Part shown: in pieces, positions 26,831 to 35,599 of the stretch | How the letters are laid out: each line of letters starts with the position of its first letter | Numbering within the stretch: the first letter of the stretch is position 1 | From: Alphaproteobacteria bacterium | Lineage (GTDB): Bacteria; Pseudomonadota; Alphaproteobacteria; UBA8366; Aestuariispiraceae | Direction of reading: 5' to 3' | Length of the DNA: 64,000 nt | Assembly: GCA_033344895.1 (NCBI GenBank) | Contig: JAWPMN010000001.1 | Coordinates: 4,410,001-4,474,000, forward strand | The notes under the pieces: generated by a model | The model's input: the letters and a program-made list of their open reading frames with translations, nothing else | Database searches by the model: none | What the model was told of the DNA's origin: nothing | Made by a program: the position numbers and the translations under genes

Positions 26831-28315
26831 ATGAGTATCTTCGGTGGTTTGCGGTCCGGCGTGTCCGGCCTCTTCGTGCAGAGCCAGTCAATGGCCATGA
26901 TTTCGGACAACATCGCGAACGTGAACACGGTCGGTTACAAGGTGAACCGCCCGCGCTTCTCGACCCTGGTTACGACCCAGGCGTCGGAAACCCTCTTCGC
27001 TTCCGGTGGTGTGCAGTCCAAGGTGGGCCGTGAGATCGACGCTCAGGGCCTGCTGGCCGCTTCGACGGCATCGACCGACCTCGCGATCTCCGGCAAGGGG
27101 TTCTTCGCGGTCACCGACCAGGTGACGCTGAACTCGAACACCAACCGTTATGAGCCGACGGGGGAAATCTTCTACACCCGCGCCGGCGAATTCCGCGCGG
27201 ACAAGGATGGGAACCTCGTCAATTCCGGCGGGTTCTTCCTGATGGGCTTCGGCCGGAACTCGACCGATACCGGGTTTGACGTCACGAACGTTCTGACCGC
27301 CATGAACGGGGTGAACGTAGCAAGCCAGTCCGCCTCCCCCGTTGCATCATCCGAAGTAACGCTGGCCGCGAACCTGCAGGCCTCCACGGCGACCGCGGGC
27401 ACGTTCGATACCTCCATTCAGATCTTCGACCGTCAGGGGGCCCAGCGTACCCTGACGCTGACCTTCACGAAGTCGGGCGCGTCGGCGAACACCTGGAACG
27501 TAACGGGGACGCTGTCTGCGGGGAACTTCGTCGATCTTGATACCAACAATGACGGGACGGCAGCCGATGTCGATACCGGTGCCGGCTCCGACACCGCGGG
27601 CGATGACCAGTTGGGAACGGCTGAAACCAACGCATTCGTCAACGGCGGCGACTATTCGGGGAACGCCGACACCGCCATCGGCGGCACCAGTGTGAACTTC
27701 GGCAGTGTCCAGTTCAATCCGAACGGAACGCTTGCCGCCGTTTTCAACGGCCCCAACGGCGCCAATGACAACACCGGCTTCGCGCTGACCGGCGGCAACA
27801 CGATGCAGGTCATGGTCGACTACGACGGCGATGCCACGACATCGGGCGATGCCGTTGCAATCGATATCAACCTCGGATCGATCAACGGCTCAGACGGGGT
27901 CAGCCAGTTCGAGGGTACCAGCGTCATCAACGACATTCAGCAGAACGGCAAGCAGTTCGGCTCCCTGTCCTCCGTCTCGGTGGATGAGAACGGTGTCGTG
28001 ACTGCCCTGTTCGACAACGGTGAGCAGCGTCAGCTGTTCCAGGTGCCGCTGGTCACGTTCAACAACCCGAACGGCCTGGATCCGCGCACCGGGAACGTCT
28101 TCGCCCAGACCGACAAGTCAGGTCAGGCGGTTGTGAAGGTGGCGAATACCGGTGGGGCGGGCCAGATTGCCTCCTCCTCACTGGAACAATCCACGGTCGA
28201 TCTGGCGGACGAGTTCACGAAACTGATCGTCACGCAGCGCGCCTTTGCGGCGAATACGAGGATCATCACAACGGCGGACGAGATGCTCGACGAGTTGATC
28301 CGAGCGAAACGTTAA
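26831..28315 (+). CDS. flgE: Flagellar hook protein FlgE
   Basis: 494 residues. The N-terminus (SIFGGLRSGVSGLFVQSQSM and SDNIANVNTVGYKVNRPRFS) is the rod/hook axial signature. STDLAISGKGFFAVTD (about residue 80) is the FlgE/F/G motif. The C-terminus LADEFTKLIVTQRAFAANTR and beyond completes the coiled core. The middle is Asp/Gly/Asn/Thr-rich with possible calcium-type turns (DTNNDGTAADVDTGAGSD). It is the last gene of the operon and is followed by a strong terminator. Confidence 0.95.
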   Translation: MSIFGGLRSGVSGLFVQSQSMAMISDNIANVNTVGYKVNRPRFSTLVTTQASETLFASGGVQSKVGREIDAQGLLAASTASTDLAISGKGFFAVTDQVTLNSNTNRYEPTGEIFYTRAGEFRADKDGNLVNSGGFFLMGFGRNSTDTGFDVTNVLTAMNGVNVASQSASPVASSEVTLAANLQASTATAGTFDTSIQIFDRQGAQRTLTLTFTKSGASANTWNVTGTLSAGNFVDLDTNNDGTAADVDTGAGSDTAGDDQLGTAETNAFVNGGDYSGNADTAIGGTSVNFGSVQFNPNGTLAAVFNGPNGANDNTGFALTGGNTMQVMVDYDGDATTSGDAVAIDINLGSINGSDGVSQFEGTSVINDIQQNGKQFGSLSSVSVDENGVVTALFDNGEQRQLFQVPLVTFNNPNGLDPRTGNVFAQTDKSGQAVVKVANTGGAGQIASSSLEQSTVDLADEFTKLIVTQRAFAANTRIITTADEMLDELIRAKR

Positions 28316-28346
28316 CCTTCTTACCCCTACCAAATCTGCCTCACTT

Positions 28347-28380
28347 CAGGGCGCTTCCACCGGAAGCGCCCTGTTTCTTT
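28347..28380 (+). terminator. Rho-independent terminator after flgE
   Basis: CAGGGCGCTTCC (28347-28358), loop ACC, GGAAGCGCCCTG (28362-28373), then TTTCTTT. A perfect 12-bp stem with a T-rich tail, 32 bp after the flgE stop. Confidence 0.93.
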
Positions 28381-28421
28381 GGGATATGCGATCATGCGCA
28401 TTCAATAAAATTTTAGACATA

Positions 28422-28444
28422 TTTATCCTTTATTAATATTTTAA
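28422..28444 (+). promoter_or_regulatory. AT-rich sciP upstream element with CtrA-like spacing
   Basis: A sharply AT-rich patch (about 28400-28445) in otherwise GC-rich DNA. It contains TTTA-N7-TTTA (28429-28443), six of eight bases of the CtrA consensus, and a TTAA-N4-TTAA palindrome-like core. In Caulobacter sciP is activated by CtrA, so the site is suggestive only. Confidence 0.28.
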
Positions 28445-28501
28445 GCTCATTCTTCCCTGCAGAGGGAGTTCGAGAGAAGTGAGAACGCGGAGGGCAAAAC
28501 G

Positions 28502-28771
28502 ATGGCCGAACACGGCAAGGCAGGTAGAACAGCGGAGAAAACGGAGATCGCACTTCCACCGGCAGATACACGCCGATGGGTGATTTCACGAAAGGCACAG
28601 GTGGTACGCGCGGTCGAGACCGGGATCCTAACGGAGCGGGAGGCCTGCCAGCGATACGATCTGACGCCGGAAGAATTGTCCGGGTGGCGCCAGATGGTGG
28701 AACGGCATGGTGTGCGGGGGCTGAGGGTGACACGCCTCCATCACTATCGCGAGGGGCAGGACTCACGCTAA
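28502..28771 (+). CDS. sciP: SciP-like CtrA inhibitor (DUF1153)
   Basis: 89 residues. LPPADTRRWVISRKAQVVRA, then ILTEREACQRYDLTPEELSG and RHGVRGLRVTRLHHYRE follow Caulobacter SciP almost motif by motif. SciP is a helix-turn-helix protein that binds CtrA and blocks it from recruiting RNA polymerase in swarmer cells; it also represses flagellar and ctrA promoters. The gene stands alone between flgE (with its terminator) and the fliF operon. This is a position from which cell-cycle timing can be imposed on flagellar genes. Confidence 0.9.
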   Translation: MAEHGKAGRTAEKTEIALPPADTRRWVISRKAQVVRAVETGILTEREACQRYDLTPEELSGWRQMVERHGVRGLRVTRLHHYREGQDSR

Positions 28772-28870
28772 CGGTCTGAAAAGACTCAAGTCCTGATTCC
28801 AAGAAGTCGAATCACAGGTTTTGTGTGTCATACTTGTTATTGGAGATTCCCCTGGGGTTTAGTCTATATC

Positions 28871-28892
28871 TGGTGCATTTCTCCTTGCACCA
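28871..28892. repeat. Short inverted repeat in the sciP-fliF gap
   Basis: TGGTGCA (28871-28877) and TGCACCA (28886-28892) form a 7-bp perfect inverted repeat with an 8-nt loop. It has no T tail on the plus strand and is followed by AAAA, so it is not a convincing terminator. It may be an operator. The remainder of the 385-bp gap (28772-29156) holds the sigma-54-like site at 28965 and no gene that I can support. Confidence 0.35.
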
Positions 28893-28964
28893 AAACGAAT
28901 ATGGGTTATTTTCGCAAGGAGATAGGCAATTTCTGCCGACCTGATTTCTTCTGGTTACTTCGGC

Positions 28965-28980
28965 TGGCATGCTGGCTGCA
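28965..28980 (+). promoter_or_regulatory. Sigma-54-like promoter upstream of fliF
   Basis: TGGCATGCTGGCTGCA keeps the essential GG and GC 12 bp apart but departs from TGGCACG-N4-TTGCW at two positions. It lies 177 bp before the fliF GTG, rather far, so a closer promoter may also exist. Confidence 0.45.
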
Positions 28981-29156
28981 AGGAACGAATCGGACCGGCA
29001 GAAAACGCGAATCGCCCTGGCAATCGATTCGACGCTAGAGCATAGGGAGACGCCGGTAGACCAGGATTTCGGTCTCCGGCCTTGGGGATTCCGGCAGGAG
29101 GGACGTCATGGCGGACGGACCTTTTCCTGGCGGCCGGAAGACAGAGGAGCGGAACT

Positions 29157-30806
29157 GTGGGCGGACTGCTGGATACCATTCGCAATATCGGCATGCCACG
29201 GCTGACGGCGATCGTTGCCGGGACCGCAACCATGCTGGGTCTGTTGCTATTCCTGGTCATCAACGGCGCCAAGCCGGAAATGGCCCTGCTCTACAGCGAC
29301 CTGGACCCCCAATCGACAAACCAGATCGCCGATCAACTGGCCAGCCGCGGCGTTGAATACAGCATGTCCAACGACCAGTCGCGGATTTCCGTGCCGCGCG
29401 ATCAGGTCTCGCAACTCCGTCTGGAATTCGCCGAACAGGGTCTCAGCGGTGGGGTCGTCGGCTACGACATCTTCGACCGAGACGAAAGCCTGGGACAGTC
29501 CAGTTTCGAGCAGGAAATCAACCGGCTGCGGGCGCTGGAAGGCGAGTTGTCGCGGACCATCGCATCGATCGACAATGTGCGCGGCGCCCGTGTCCACATC
29601 GTGATGCCGCGCCGGGAGGTCTTCACCCGTACGCCGCAGCAGGCAACCGCATCCATCATCATCAAGATGCGCGGCGCCTACCGTCTGGACCGCACGCAGA
29701 CGGCCGCAATCCAGCAACTGGTCGCGACCGCGGTTCCGCAGCTTAGCCCGCAGAAGATCACCATCATCGACGATCGAGGCACCCTGCTCCATGGCGGCGG
29801 CGACACCGACGATGGTGGCCTGGGCGCGGACAGTATTGCCGACATGCGCACCGGCTTCGAAAGCCGTCTTTCGGGCAAGGTCACCGAAATGCTGGAACGC
29901 GTCGTCGGCGTCGGCAAGGCGCGGGTCGAAATCAGCGCGGAGATGGATTTCTCCCAGGAAGTTCAGAACATTCAGTCCTATGACCCGGAACAACAGGTCC
30001 TGGTCTCCTCCCGCGAGACGGAAAACACGTCGCAGTCTTCCGAAGCAGCCCAGGACAATGTGACTGTCGGAAACAACCTCCCGGACGCCGGCGGGCTGGG
30101 CGGGGGCGCGTCAGGCGATACCGAAACCTCGACCAGCACGGAATCGATCCAGAATTTCCAGACCGGCAACACCCGCACGGAACGTATTGTGCCGCCAGGC
30201 CGGGTGGAACGCCTGTCGGTTGCCGTCGTCGTCGACGGCATCCGCCAGCCTGACGGCACCTATGAAAGCCGCTCTGACGAGGAGATGGAAGTTCTGCGGG
30301 AACTGGTGGAATCCGCCGTCGGGGTCGATCGCGGCCGCGGCGATCAGGTGACCATCCACAATCTGCGCTTCGAGGACGTGCCGGTCTACGAGCCGCTGGA
30401 CGAGCAGGAGGTGCTGGGCATCCCGATCCCGGTGTCCGATCTGCGCGCAATCGGTCAGACGTCGATCATCGCCCTGCTGGTGCTGCTGATCGCCTTCGTG
30501 ATCGTCCGCCCGCTGGTAACCCGGCTGCTGGACATGCAGCAACAGGCCGCCGCCGCGCGTGCTGCCGCGGATCAGCCGACCATGATCACCGATCAGTCCG
30601 GCGGCGCCGTCGCCGCGGCAGGCGGCATGGAAGGCGCGATGGTGCCGCACGAGGGTGGCGAAGAGTTCGAATCCATGATCGACATCGCCCATATCGAAGG
30701 CCGGGTGAAGGCGTCGTCCCTGAAGAAGATCGGCGAGATCGTCGATAAGCATCCGGAAGAGGCCGTTTCGATCCTGCGGAATTGGATGTATCAGGAATCG
30801 AACTAA
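29157..30806 (+). CDS. fliF: Flagellar MS-ring protein FliF
   Basis: 549 residues from a GTG at 29157 with AGGAG about ten bases upstream; upstream in-frame codons do not look like FliF. One membrane segment (about 15-36, LTAIVAGTATMLGLLLFLVI) and another near 431-450 (SIIALLVLLIAFVIVRPLV) bracket the large periplasmic ring-building domain (for example RLRALEGELSRTIASIDNVR). The cytoplasmic C-terminus ends in EGRVKASSLKKIGEIVDKHP, the FliG-binding helix. FliF forms the MS-ring base of the motor and export gate. It heads the fliF-to-flhA operon. Confidence 0.95.
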   Translation: MGGLLDTIRNIGMPRLTAIVAGTATMLGLLLFLVINGAKPEMALLYSDLDPQSTNQIADQLASRGVEYSMSNDQSRISVPRDQVSQLRLEFAEQGLSGGVVGYDIFDRDESLGQSSFEQEINRLRALEGELSRTIASIDNVRGARVHIVMPRREVFTRTPQQATASIIIKMRGAYRLDRTQTAAIQQLVATAVPQLSPQKITIIDDRGTLLHGGGDTDDGGLGADSIADMRTGFESRLSGKVTEMLERVVGVGKARVEISAEMDFSQEVQNIQSYDPEQQVLVSSRETENTSQSSEAAQDNVTVGNNLPDAGGLGGGASGDTETSTSTESIQNFQTGNTRTERIVPPGRVERLSVAVVVDGIRQPDGTYESRSDEEMEVLRELVESAVGVDRGRGDQVTIHNLRFEDVPVYEPLDEQEVLGIPIPVSDLRAIGQTSIIALLVLLIAFVIVRPLVTRLLDMQQQAAAARAAADQPTMITDQSGGAVAAAGGMEGAMVPHEGGEEFESMIDIAHIEGRVKASSLKKIGEIVDKHPEEAVSILRNWMYQESN

Positions 30807-30960
30807 ATTTAGTGAAACGCGTCGGGTTCCAGCGGTTTACCATGTTGGAACCGCCGGACTCGCCGTATAAGGATGGATTGGATGCCCGACCCGGGCGGCC
30901 GGGGGCGACCGGTCCCGCGTCCGGGCGGATGCGAGTAGAGAAATTGGCGACACCGGAACG

Positions 30961-31977
30961 ATGCGCGTACGCGACGACTACAGAAGTCTGAACGGCCCAG
31001 AGAAAGCCGCCATGATGATCCTGGCCATCGGCGAGGACAACGCGGTCAAGCTGTTCACGCATATGGACGACGAGGAAATCCGCGAGATTTCCCAGACCAT
31101 GGCCAATCTGGGCACGGTCAGTTCCAATCTGGTCGAGCGCCTTTTCGTGGAGTTCGCGGAGCAGATTTCCTCCACCGGATCGCTGGTCGGTTCCTACGAG
31201 TCCACCGAACGGTTGCTGGCCAAGGCCCTGGACCCGGACAAGGTCGCGCAGATCATGGAGGAAATCCGTGGTCCCGCCGGCCGGACAATGTGGGACAAGC
31301 TGGCGAATGTGAACGAAGTCGTCCTCGCCAACTATCTGAAGAACGAATACCCGCAGACCGTCGCCGTCGTCCTGTCGAAGATCAAGTCGGACCATGCCAG
31401 CCGGGTGCTGGCCGCCCTGCCCGAGAGCTTCGCGATGGAGGTCATCATGCGCATGTTGCGCATGGAGGCCGTGCAGAAGGAGGTCCTGGACGATGTCGAA
31501 CGCACCCTGCGCAACGAGTTCATGACCAACCTGGCCCGCACGGCGCGACGCGACAGCCACGAGATGATGGCGGAAATCTTCAACGCGCTGGACCGGAACA
31601 CCGAGAACCGGTTCATGACGCTTCTGGAAGAGCGGAACCGCGACAGCGCGGAACGCATCAAGGCGCTGATGTTCACCTTCGAGGATCTGCAGAAACTGGA
31701 TCCAAGCGGAATCCAGACGCTGTTGCGGAATGTCGACAAGGACAAGCTGGGCACGGCCCTGAAGGGCTCGTCCGAGCAGATCAAGGAAATGTTCTTCTCC
31801 AACATGTCCGAACGCGCCGCCAAGATTCTGCGCGAGGACATGAATGCCATGGGTCCGGTCCGTCTGCGCGACGTCGACGAGGCCCAGATGGAGATGGTCA
31901 ATCTGGCCAAGGACCTGGCCGCCAAGGGCGAGATCGTGATCTCCGAAGGCGGCGCCGACGACGAGTTGATCTATTGA
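30961..31977 (+). CDS. fliG: Flagellar motor switch protein FliG
   Basis: 338 residues, normal for the family. [20 protein letters not shown] and [20 protein letters not shown] form the FliF-binding N-domain. [20 protein letters not shown] is in the middle domain. The C-terminal domain carries the charged torque helix ([20 protein letters not shown] onward). FliG couples the stator to rotation. It follows fliF after a 154-bp gap and precedes fliH by 28 bp. Confidence 0.95.
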   Translation: MRVRDDYRSLNGPEKAAMMILAIGEDNAVKLFTHMDDEEIREISQTMANLGTVSSNLVERLFVEFAEQISSTGSLVGSYESTERLLAKALDPDKVAQIMEEIRGPAGRTMWDKLANVNEVVLANYLKNEYPQTVAVVLSKIKSDHASRVLAALPESFAMEVIMRMLRMEAVQKEVLDDVERTLRNEFMTNLARTARRDSHEMMAEIFNALDRNTENRFMTLLEERNRDSAERIKALMFTFEDLQKLDPSGIQTLLRNVDKDKLGTALKGSSEQIKEMFFSNMSERAAKILREDMNAMGPVRLRDVDEAQMEMVNLAKDLAAKGEIVISEGGADDELIY

Positions 31978-32005
31978 GCGCGGAACGCAACGGAGCCGCC
32001 CTGTA

Positions 32006-32869
32006 ATGGCGAAATCGGCCCGGAAGGTAAACATGAAGCCGTTCCTGTTCGAGCGCACGTTCGACGAGCGCGGCAACGACCTGACTGCCCTGAAGAAGGC
32101 GGCCGAGGAGAAGGCTGCGGCGGAATCGGAGGCGGCCGAACCCGCGGAACCCGAAGTTCCGGTCATCTATACCGAGGACGACCTCGCCGCGGCCAAGCAG
32201 GACTCCTACATGGAGGGGCATGCCGACGGATTCCGCGAAGGCCATGCCGAGGCGATGGACTCGCTGGAACAGCAGTTAAACGACCTGCTGGAGCGCCTGG
32301 CGCCGCTGGTGTCCGAGCTGGGTGAGGCACAGCGCAACGCGAATGAGCGTGCGCAGGCCAACATGGCGCGGATCGTGCAGGAACTGATGACGAAGATCAT
32401 GCCGGTCTATATCCGCAAGCATGGCTGCGACGAGGCCCTGGCCGTCGTGTCAGAATGCCTGGCTGAATTGCAAGATCCAGGGCGCCTGACGATCCATTTG
32501 TCGGAGGAAACGGCGGACTTGCTGGGGGATCGGCTGAACAAGGCGGCACAGCGCGCCGGGTTCGAAGGTCAGATCCGTCTTCTGACGGATGAGGAACTGG
32601 GTCCGTCCGACGTTCGTGTAGATTGGGGAGCCGGCGGCGCGGAACGGCAATACGAGACGATCAAATCCGCCATCGATGAAGCCATCGACCGTGCCGTGGC
32701 CCGGATCGAGGCGGAACTGAACGAGGACGAGGCGGCGGAACCCAGCCGCGAGGCCGTGATGTCACAGCCCGCGGAGGCGCCGCAGCCCGATGCCGCTCTG
32801 GACGCGGCTGACGAAACGCCGGACGATACCGGGATGGATCCCGGTCCGGACCCGGCGGAGGAGCGATAG
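32006..32869 (+). CDS. fliH: Flagellar assembly protein FliH
   Basis: 287 residues. It starts with KPFLFERTFD. A charged coiled region contains the glycine-repeat-like EGHADGFREGHAEAMDSLEQ (about 72-91). The C-terminal domain resembles the FliH/YscL stator arm. FliH binds the FliI ATPase and targets it to the export gate. The last 50 residues are Pro/Asp/Glu-rich and probably unstructured. It lies between fliG and fliN, a common order. FliI and FliJ, its partners, are encoded at 44647-46427 on the other strand. Confidence 0.82.
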   Translation: MAKSARKVNMKPFLFERTFDERGNDLTALKKAAEEKAAAESEAAEPAEPEVPVIYTEDDLAAAKQDSYMEGHADGFREGHAEAMDSLEQQLNDLLERLAPLVSELGEAQRNANERAQANMARIVQELMTKIMPVYIRKHGCDEALAVVSECLAELQDPGRLTIHLSEETADLLGDRLNKAAQRAGFEGQIRLLTDEELGPSDVRVDWGAGGAERQYETIKSAIDEAIDRAVARIEAELNEDEAAEPSREAVMSQPAEAPQPDAALDAADETPDDTGMDPGPDPAEER

Positions 32870-32872
32870 GAT

Positions 32873-33292
32873 ATGGCAGACGAAAACGATCCCCAGGACG
32901 AAAACGGTCAACCGCCGGAAGCGGTGGCGGCCGAAGGCGGTGCCACGCCGAACGACTTCGATCTGCAGGAGCTCGGAGACGGCACCAGTACGGACGACTA
33001 CCTCGACCCGCGTGCCGCCGAATTGATGGCGCCGACGGGTGCCCGCGATCTGGAGGCCGTCTACGAGATCCCGGTGCAGGTTGCCGCGGTTTTGGGCAAG
33101 GCGTCGATGCAGGTCAGTCAGCTGCTGAAACTGGGCCGCGGCGCGGTGGTGGAACTGGACCGCAAGGTCGGTGAAGCGATCGACATCTACGTCAACAACC
33201 GGCTTGTCGCGCGTGGCGAGGTGGTTCTGGTCGATGACAAGTTGGGCGTGACCATGACGGAAATCATCAAATCCGATAAGTCGCAGACCTGA
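32873..33292 (+). CDS. fliN: Flagellar motor switch protein FliN
   Basis: 139 residues. The first 60 are acidic and variable. The C-terminal SpoA/surface-presentation domain (EIPVQVAAVLGKASMQVSQL, then GRGAVVELDRKVGEAIDIYV and NNRLVARGEVVLVDDKLGV) is complete. FliN forms the C-ring with FliM and FliG. FliM is not encoded in this window. The ATG lies three bases after the fliH stop. Confidence 0.94.
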   Translation: MADENDPQDENGQPPEAVAAEGGATPNDFDLQELGDGTSTDDYLDPRAAELMAPTGARDLEAVYEIPVQVAAVLGKASMQVSQLLKLGRGAVVELDRKVGEAIDIYVNNRLVARGEVVLVDDKLGVTMTEIIKSDKSQT

Positions 33293-33309
33293 TCGGACAG
33301 AGGGCGTCG

Positions 33310-34146
33310 ATGGCAACCGATACGCAGCCGGGACAAGGCGGTCAGCGCCCCCTCACCCAACCCGCAACCCGCGGGTCGGTGGATATCGCCACGATTTTCG
33401 GCATTCTCGGCGCTGCCATTCTGATCGGAACGGCCATCGTTCTGGGCGGCAGCCCGAGTTCCTTCATTGATTATCCTTCGGTTCTAATCGTCATCGGCGG
33501 CACCTTTGGCGTCGTTACGGCCTGTTTCTCGCTTCGTGACATGGCGGGGGCCTTTCGCACCGTCGGGCGAACCTTCTTCCGTAGCAACCTGGACGCCGGC
33601 GAGGCCGCGACGCAGCTCCTGCAATTGGCGCAGATCGCCCGCTATCGCGGTGTCTTGGCCATTCAGAGCTACATGCCCGCCGTCGAAGACCGCGAAATGC
33701 TGCGGGCCGGCCTGTCCATGGTCGTCGACGGCACGCCGGGGGAGGATGTCGAACGCATCATGCGGCGCGAAGTACAGGCCATCGCCCAGCGTCAGAGCCG
33801 ATCGGTCTCGATCCTGAAGAAGGCAGCGGAAATTTCCCCGGCCATGGGCTTGATCGGTACCCTGGTCGGGCTGATCCAGATGCTGGCAAATCTCGACGAC
33901 CCCAATACGATCGGACCGTCCATGGCGGTCGCGCTGCTGACCACCTTCTACGGCGCCCTGCTGTCCAACGTCGTGTTCACGCCCCTGGCCTCCAAGATGG
34001 AGCGTAATGCGACCGAGGAAATGCTGCTGAACCAGCTTTACGTCATGGCGGCGTCCTCAATCGGGCGTCAGGAAAACCCTCGCCGCCTCGAGATGTTGTT
34101 CAATACCGTTCTGCCCCCGTCTCAGCGGGTGGACTATTTCGGATAG
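33310..34146 (+). CDS. MotA/PomA-family stator protein
   Basis: 278 residues with four predicted membrane segments (about 26-47, 53-73, 175-197, 205-228). The segment AAEISPAMGLIGTLVGLIQML and the following FYGALLSNVVFTPLASKMER are the MotA/TolQ/ExbB proton-channel signature. The cytoplasmic loop carries the basic residues near EDVERIMRREVQAIAQ. The form resembles PomA or LafT more than E. coli MotA. No MotB partner is encoded beside it. It is embedded in the fliF-flhA operon just before flbD. Confidence 0.9.
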   Translation: MATDTQPGQGGQRPLTQPATRGSVDIATIFGILGAAILIGTAIVLGGSPSSFIDYPSVLIVIGGTFGVVTACFSLRDMAGAFRTVGRTFFRSNLDAGEAATQLLQLAQIARYRGVLAIQSYMPAVEDREMLRAGLSMVVDGTPGEDVERIMRREVQAIAQRQSRSVSILKKAAEISPAMGLIGTLVGLIQMLANLDDPNTIGPSMAVALLTTFYGALLSNVVFTPLASKMERNATEEMLLNQLYVMAASSIGRQENPRRLEMLFNTVLPPSQRVDYFG

Positions 34147-34151
34147 GTCCC

Positions 34152-35546
34152 ATGAAGCTTTTGATTATCGGCACACTGGAAGGACATATGACCGGCGCCA
34201 GCCAGATCGCGATCAAGCGCGGCGCCAAGGTCGCTGCGGTGGATTCCATCGATCAGGGGCTGGAGCATCTCCGGTCAGGCAAGGGTGCGGACCTAGTTCT
34301 GATCGACGTCCGGCTGAATGTCGAACGCCTGTGCAAGGGGCTGGAGGCGGAGCATATCAACACGCCGGTCGTCGCCTGCGGTATCGAAGGAACCGAAGCG
34401 TCCGCCGCCGCAGGTGCCATCCGGGCCGGCGCGAAGGAATATCTGCCGCTGCCGCCGGATCCGGACCTGATCGCCGCCGTGCTGGAAGCCGTCGCCGAAG
34501 AAAGCAGCAGCATCATCCATCGCGATCCGGCGACCCAGCGCGTCATCAAATTGGCCGATCAGATCGCGCCGTCCGACGCATCGGTCCTGATCACCGGGCA
34601 GTCCGGTACAGGCAAGGAAGTGATGGCGCGCTACATCCATGCCAAGTCGCGGCGTGCGACCGGAAACTTCGTCGCCGTCAACTGCGCGGCAATCCCGGAG
34701 AACCTTCTGGAAAGCGAGCTTTTCGGACATGAGAAGGGCGCCTTCTCCGGCGCCATCGCACGCCGTGTCGGCAAGTTCGAGGAGGCGGATGGCGGCACCC
34801 TGCTGCTGGACGAGGTCAGCGAGATGGATCCGCGCCTTCAGGCCAAGCTGCTGCGCGCCATTCAGGAACGCGAGATCGACCGGGTCGGCGGCAGCAAGCC
34901 GGTCAAGGTGGATGTCCGCATCCTGGCGACCTCAAACCGCAATCTTCAGGAATCCGTGAAGGCGGGCGATTTCCGCGAAGATCTCTACTATCGCCTGAAC
35001 GTGGTCAATCTGAGCCTGCCCGCCCTGGCGGAGCGGCCGATGGATGTTCCGCTGCTGGCCGACTATTTCATCAAGAAGTATACCGAGGCCAACGGCATGC
35101 CGGTCCGCGCCCTGTCCAGGGATGCCGCCGCGATGCTGCAGGCCTATCATTGGCCGGGCAACGTCCGGGAGTTGGAGAACACGATGCATCGTGCTGTTCT
35201 GCTGGCCTCCGGTGATGAGATCGGCACGGATGCCATCCTGCTGACCGAAGCAGCTGCCGCTGCGTCGTCTCCTGCCGTGCCGAACGAAGCCCCCGCCGTC
35301 TCGCCGCCGCCGGAAGCCGCTGTTCCGGGATCGGTCGCCGGCAATGCCGGGGGCGATACGCAATCCATGGTCGGACGCACGGTGGCCGATGTCGAACGCG
35401 ATCTGATCATCGGCACATTGGGACATTGCCTGGGCAACCGAACCCACGCGGCCAACATCCTGGGAATCTCGATCCGCACGCTGCGGAACAAGCTGAAACA
35501 GTATTCGGAAGAAGGTCACGCCGTCCCGGCGCCGGGCGAATCGTGA
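34152..35546 (+). CDS. flbD: FlbD, sigma-54-dependent flagellar transcription activator
   Basis: 464 residues. The N-terminal 115 residues are a receiver-like domain with a single Asp (D52) but no acidic N-terminal pair and no conserved Lys (GAKEYLPLPPD), as in Caulobacter FlbD. The AAA+ domain has Walker A GQSGTGKE (149-156), GAFSGA (196-201) and Walker B GGTLLLDE (214-221). The sigma-54 loop is GAFSGA rather than GAFTGA. The C-terminal helix-turn-helix is NRTHAANILGISIRTLRNKL. It should drive the sigma-54 promoters at 20528 and 24386. It sits in the operon that it may itself activate. Confidence 0.92.
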   Translation: MKLLIIGTLEGHMTGASQIAIKRGAKVAAVDSIDQGLEHLRSGKGADLVLIDVRLNVERLCKGLEAEHINTPVVACGIEGTEASAAAGAIRAGAKEYLPLPPDPDLIAAVLEAVAEESSSIIHRDPATQRVIKLADQIAPSDASVLITGQSGTGKEVMARYIHAKSRRATGNFVAVNCAAIPENLLESELFGHEKGAFSGAIARRVGKFEEADGGTLLLDEVSEMDPRLQAKLLRAIQEREIDRVGGSKPVKVDVRILATSNRNLQESVKAGDFREDLYYRLNVVNLSLPALAERPMDVPLLADYFIKKYTEANGMPVRALSRDAAAMLQAYHWPGNVRELENTMHRAVLLASGDEIGTDAILLTEAAAAASSPAVPNEAPAVSPPPEAAVPGSVAGNAGGDTQSMVGRTVADVERDLIIGTLGHCLGNRTHAANILGISIRTLRNKLKQYSEEGHAVPAPGES

Positions 35547-35599
35547 CAGGTAGGCTGACGGGTTGCAGCGGCAATGACGCTGAAGGATAGACGAAACGA

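Noticed and set aside
28313-28318. TTAACC at the end of flgE as a CtrA half-site
   Set aside because: It contains the flgE stop codon and has no partner half-site at N7; likely coincidence.
28823-29038. A 71-residue plus-strand frame in the sciP-fliF gap
   Set aside because: No ribosome site, odd Trp/Cys-rich sequence, and it overlaps the sigma-54-like promoter.
30586-32166. A 526-residue minus-strand open frame
   Set aside because: Antisense to fliG and the end of fliF, both certain by homology.
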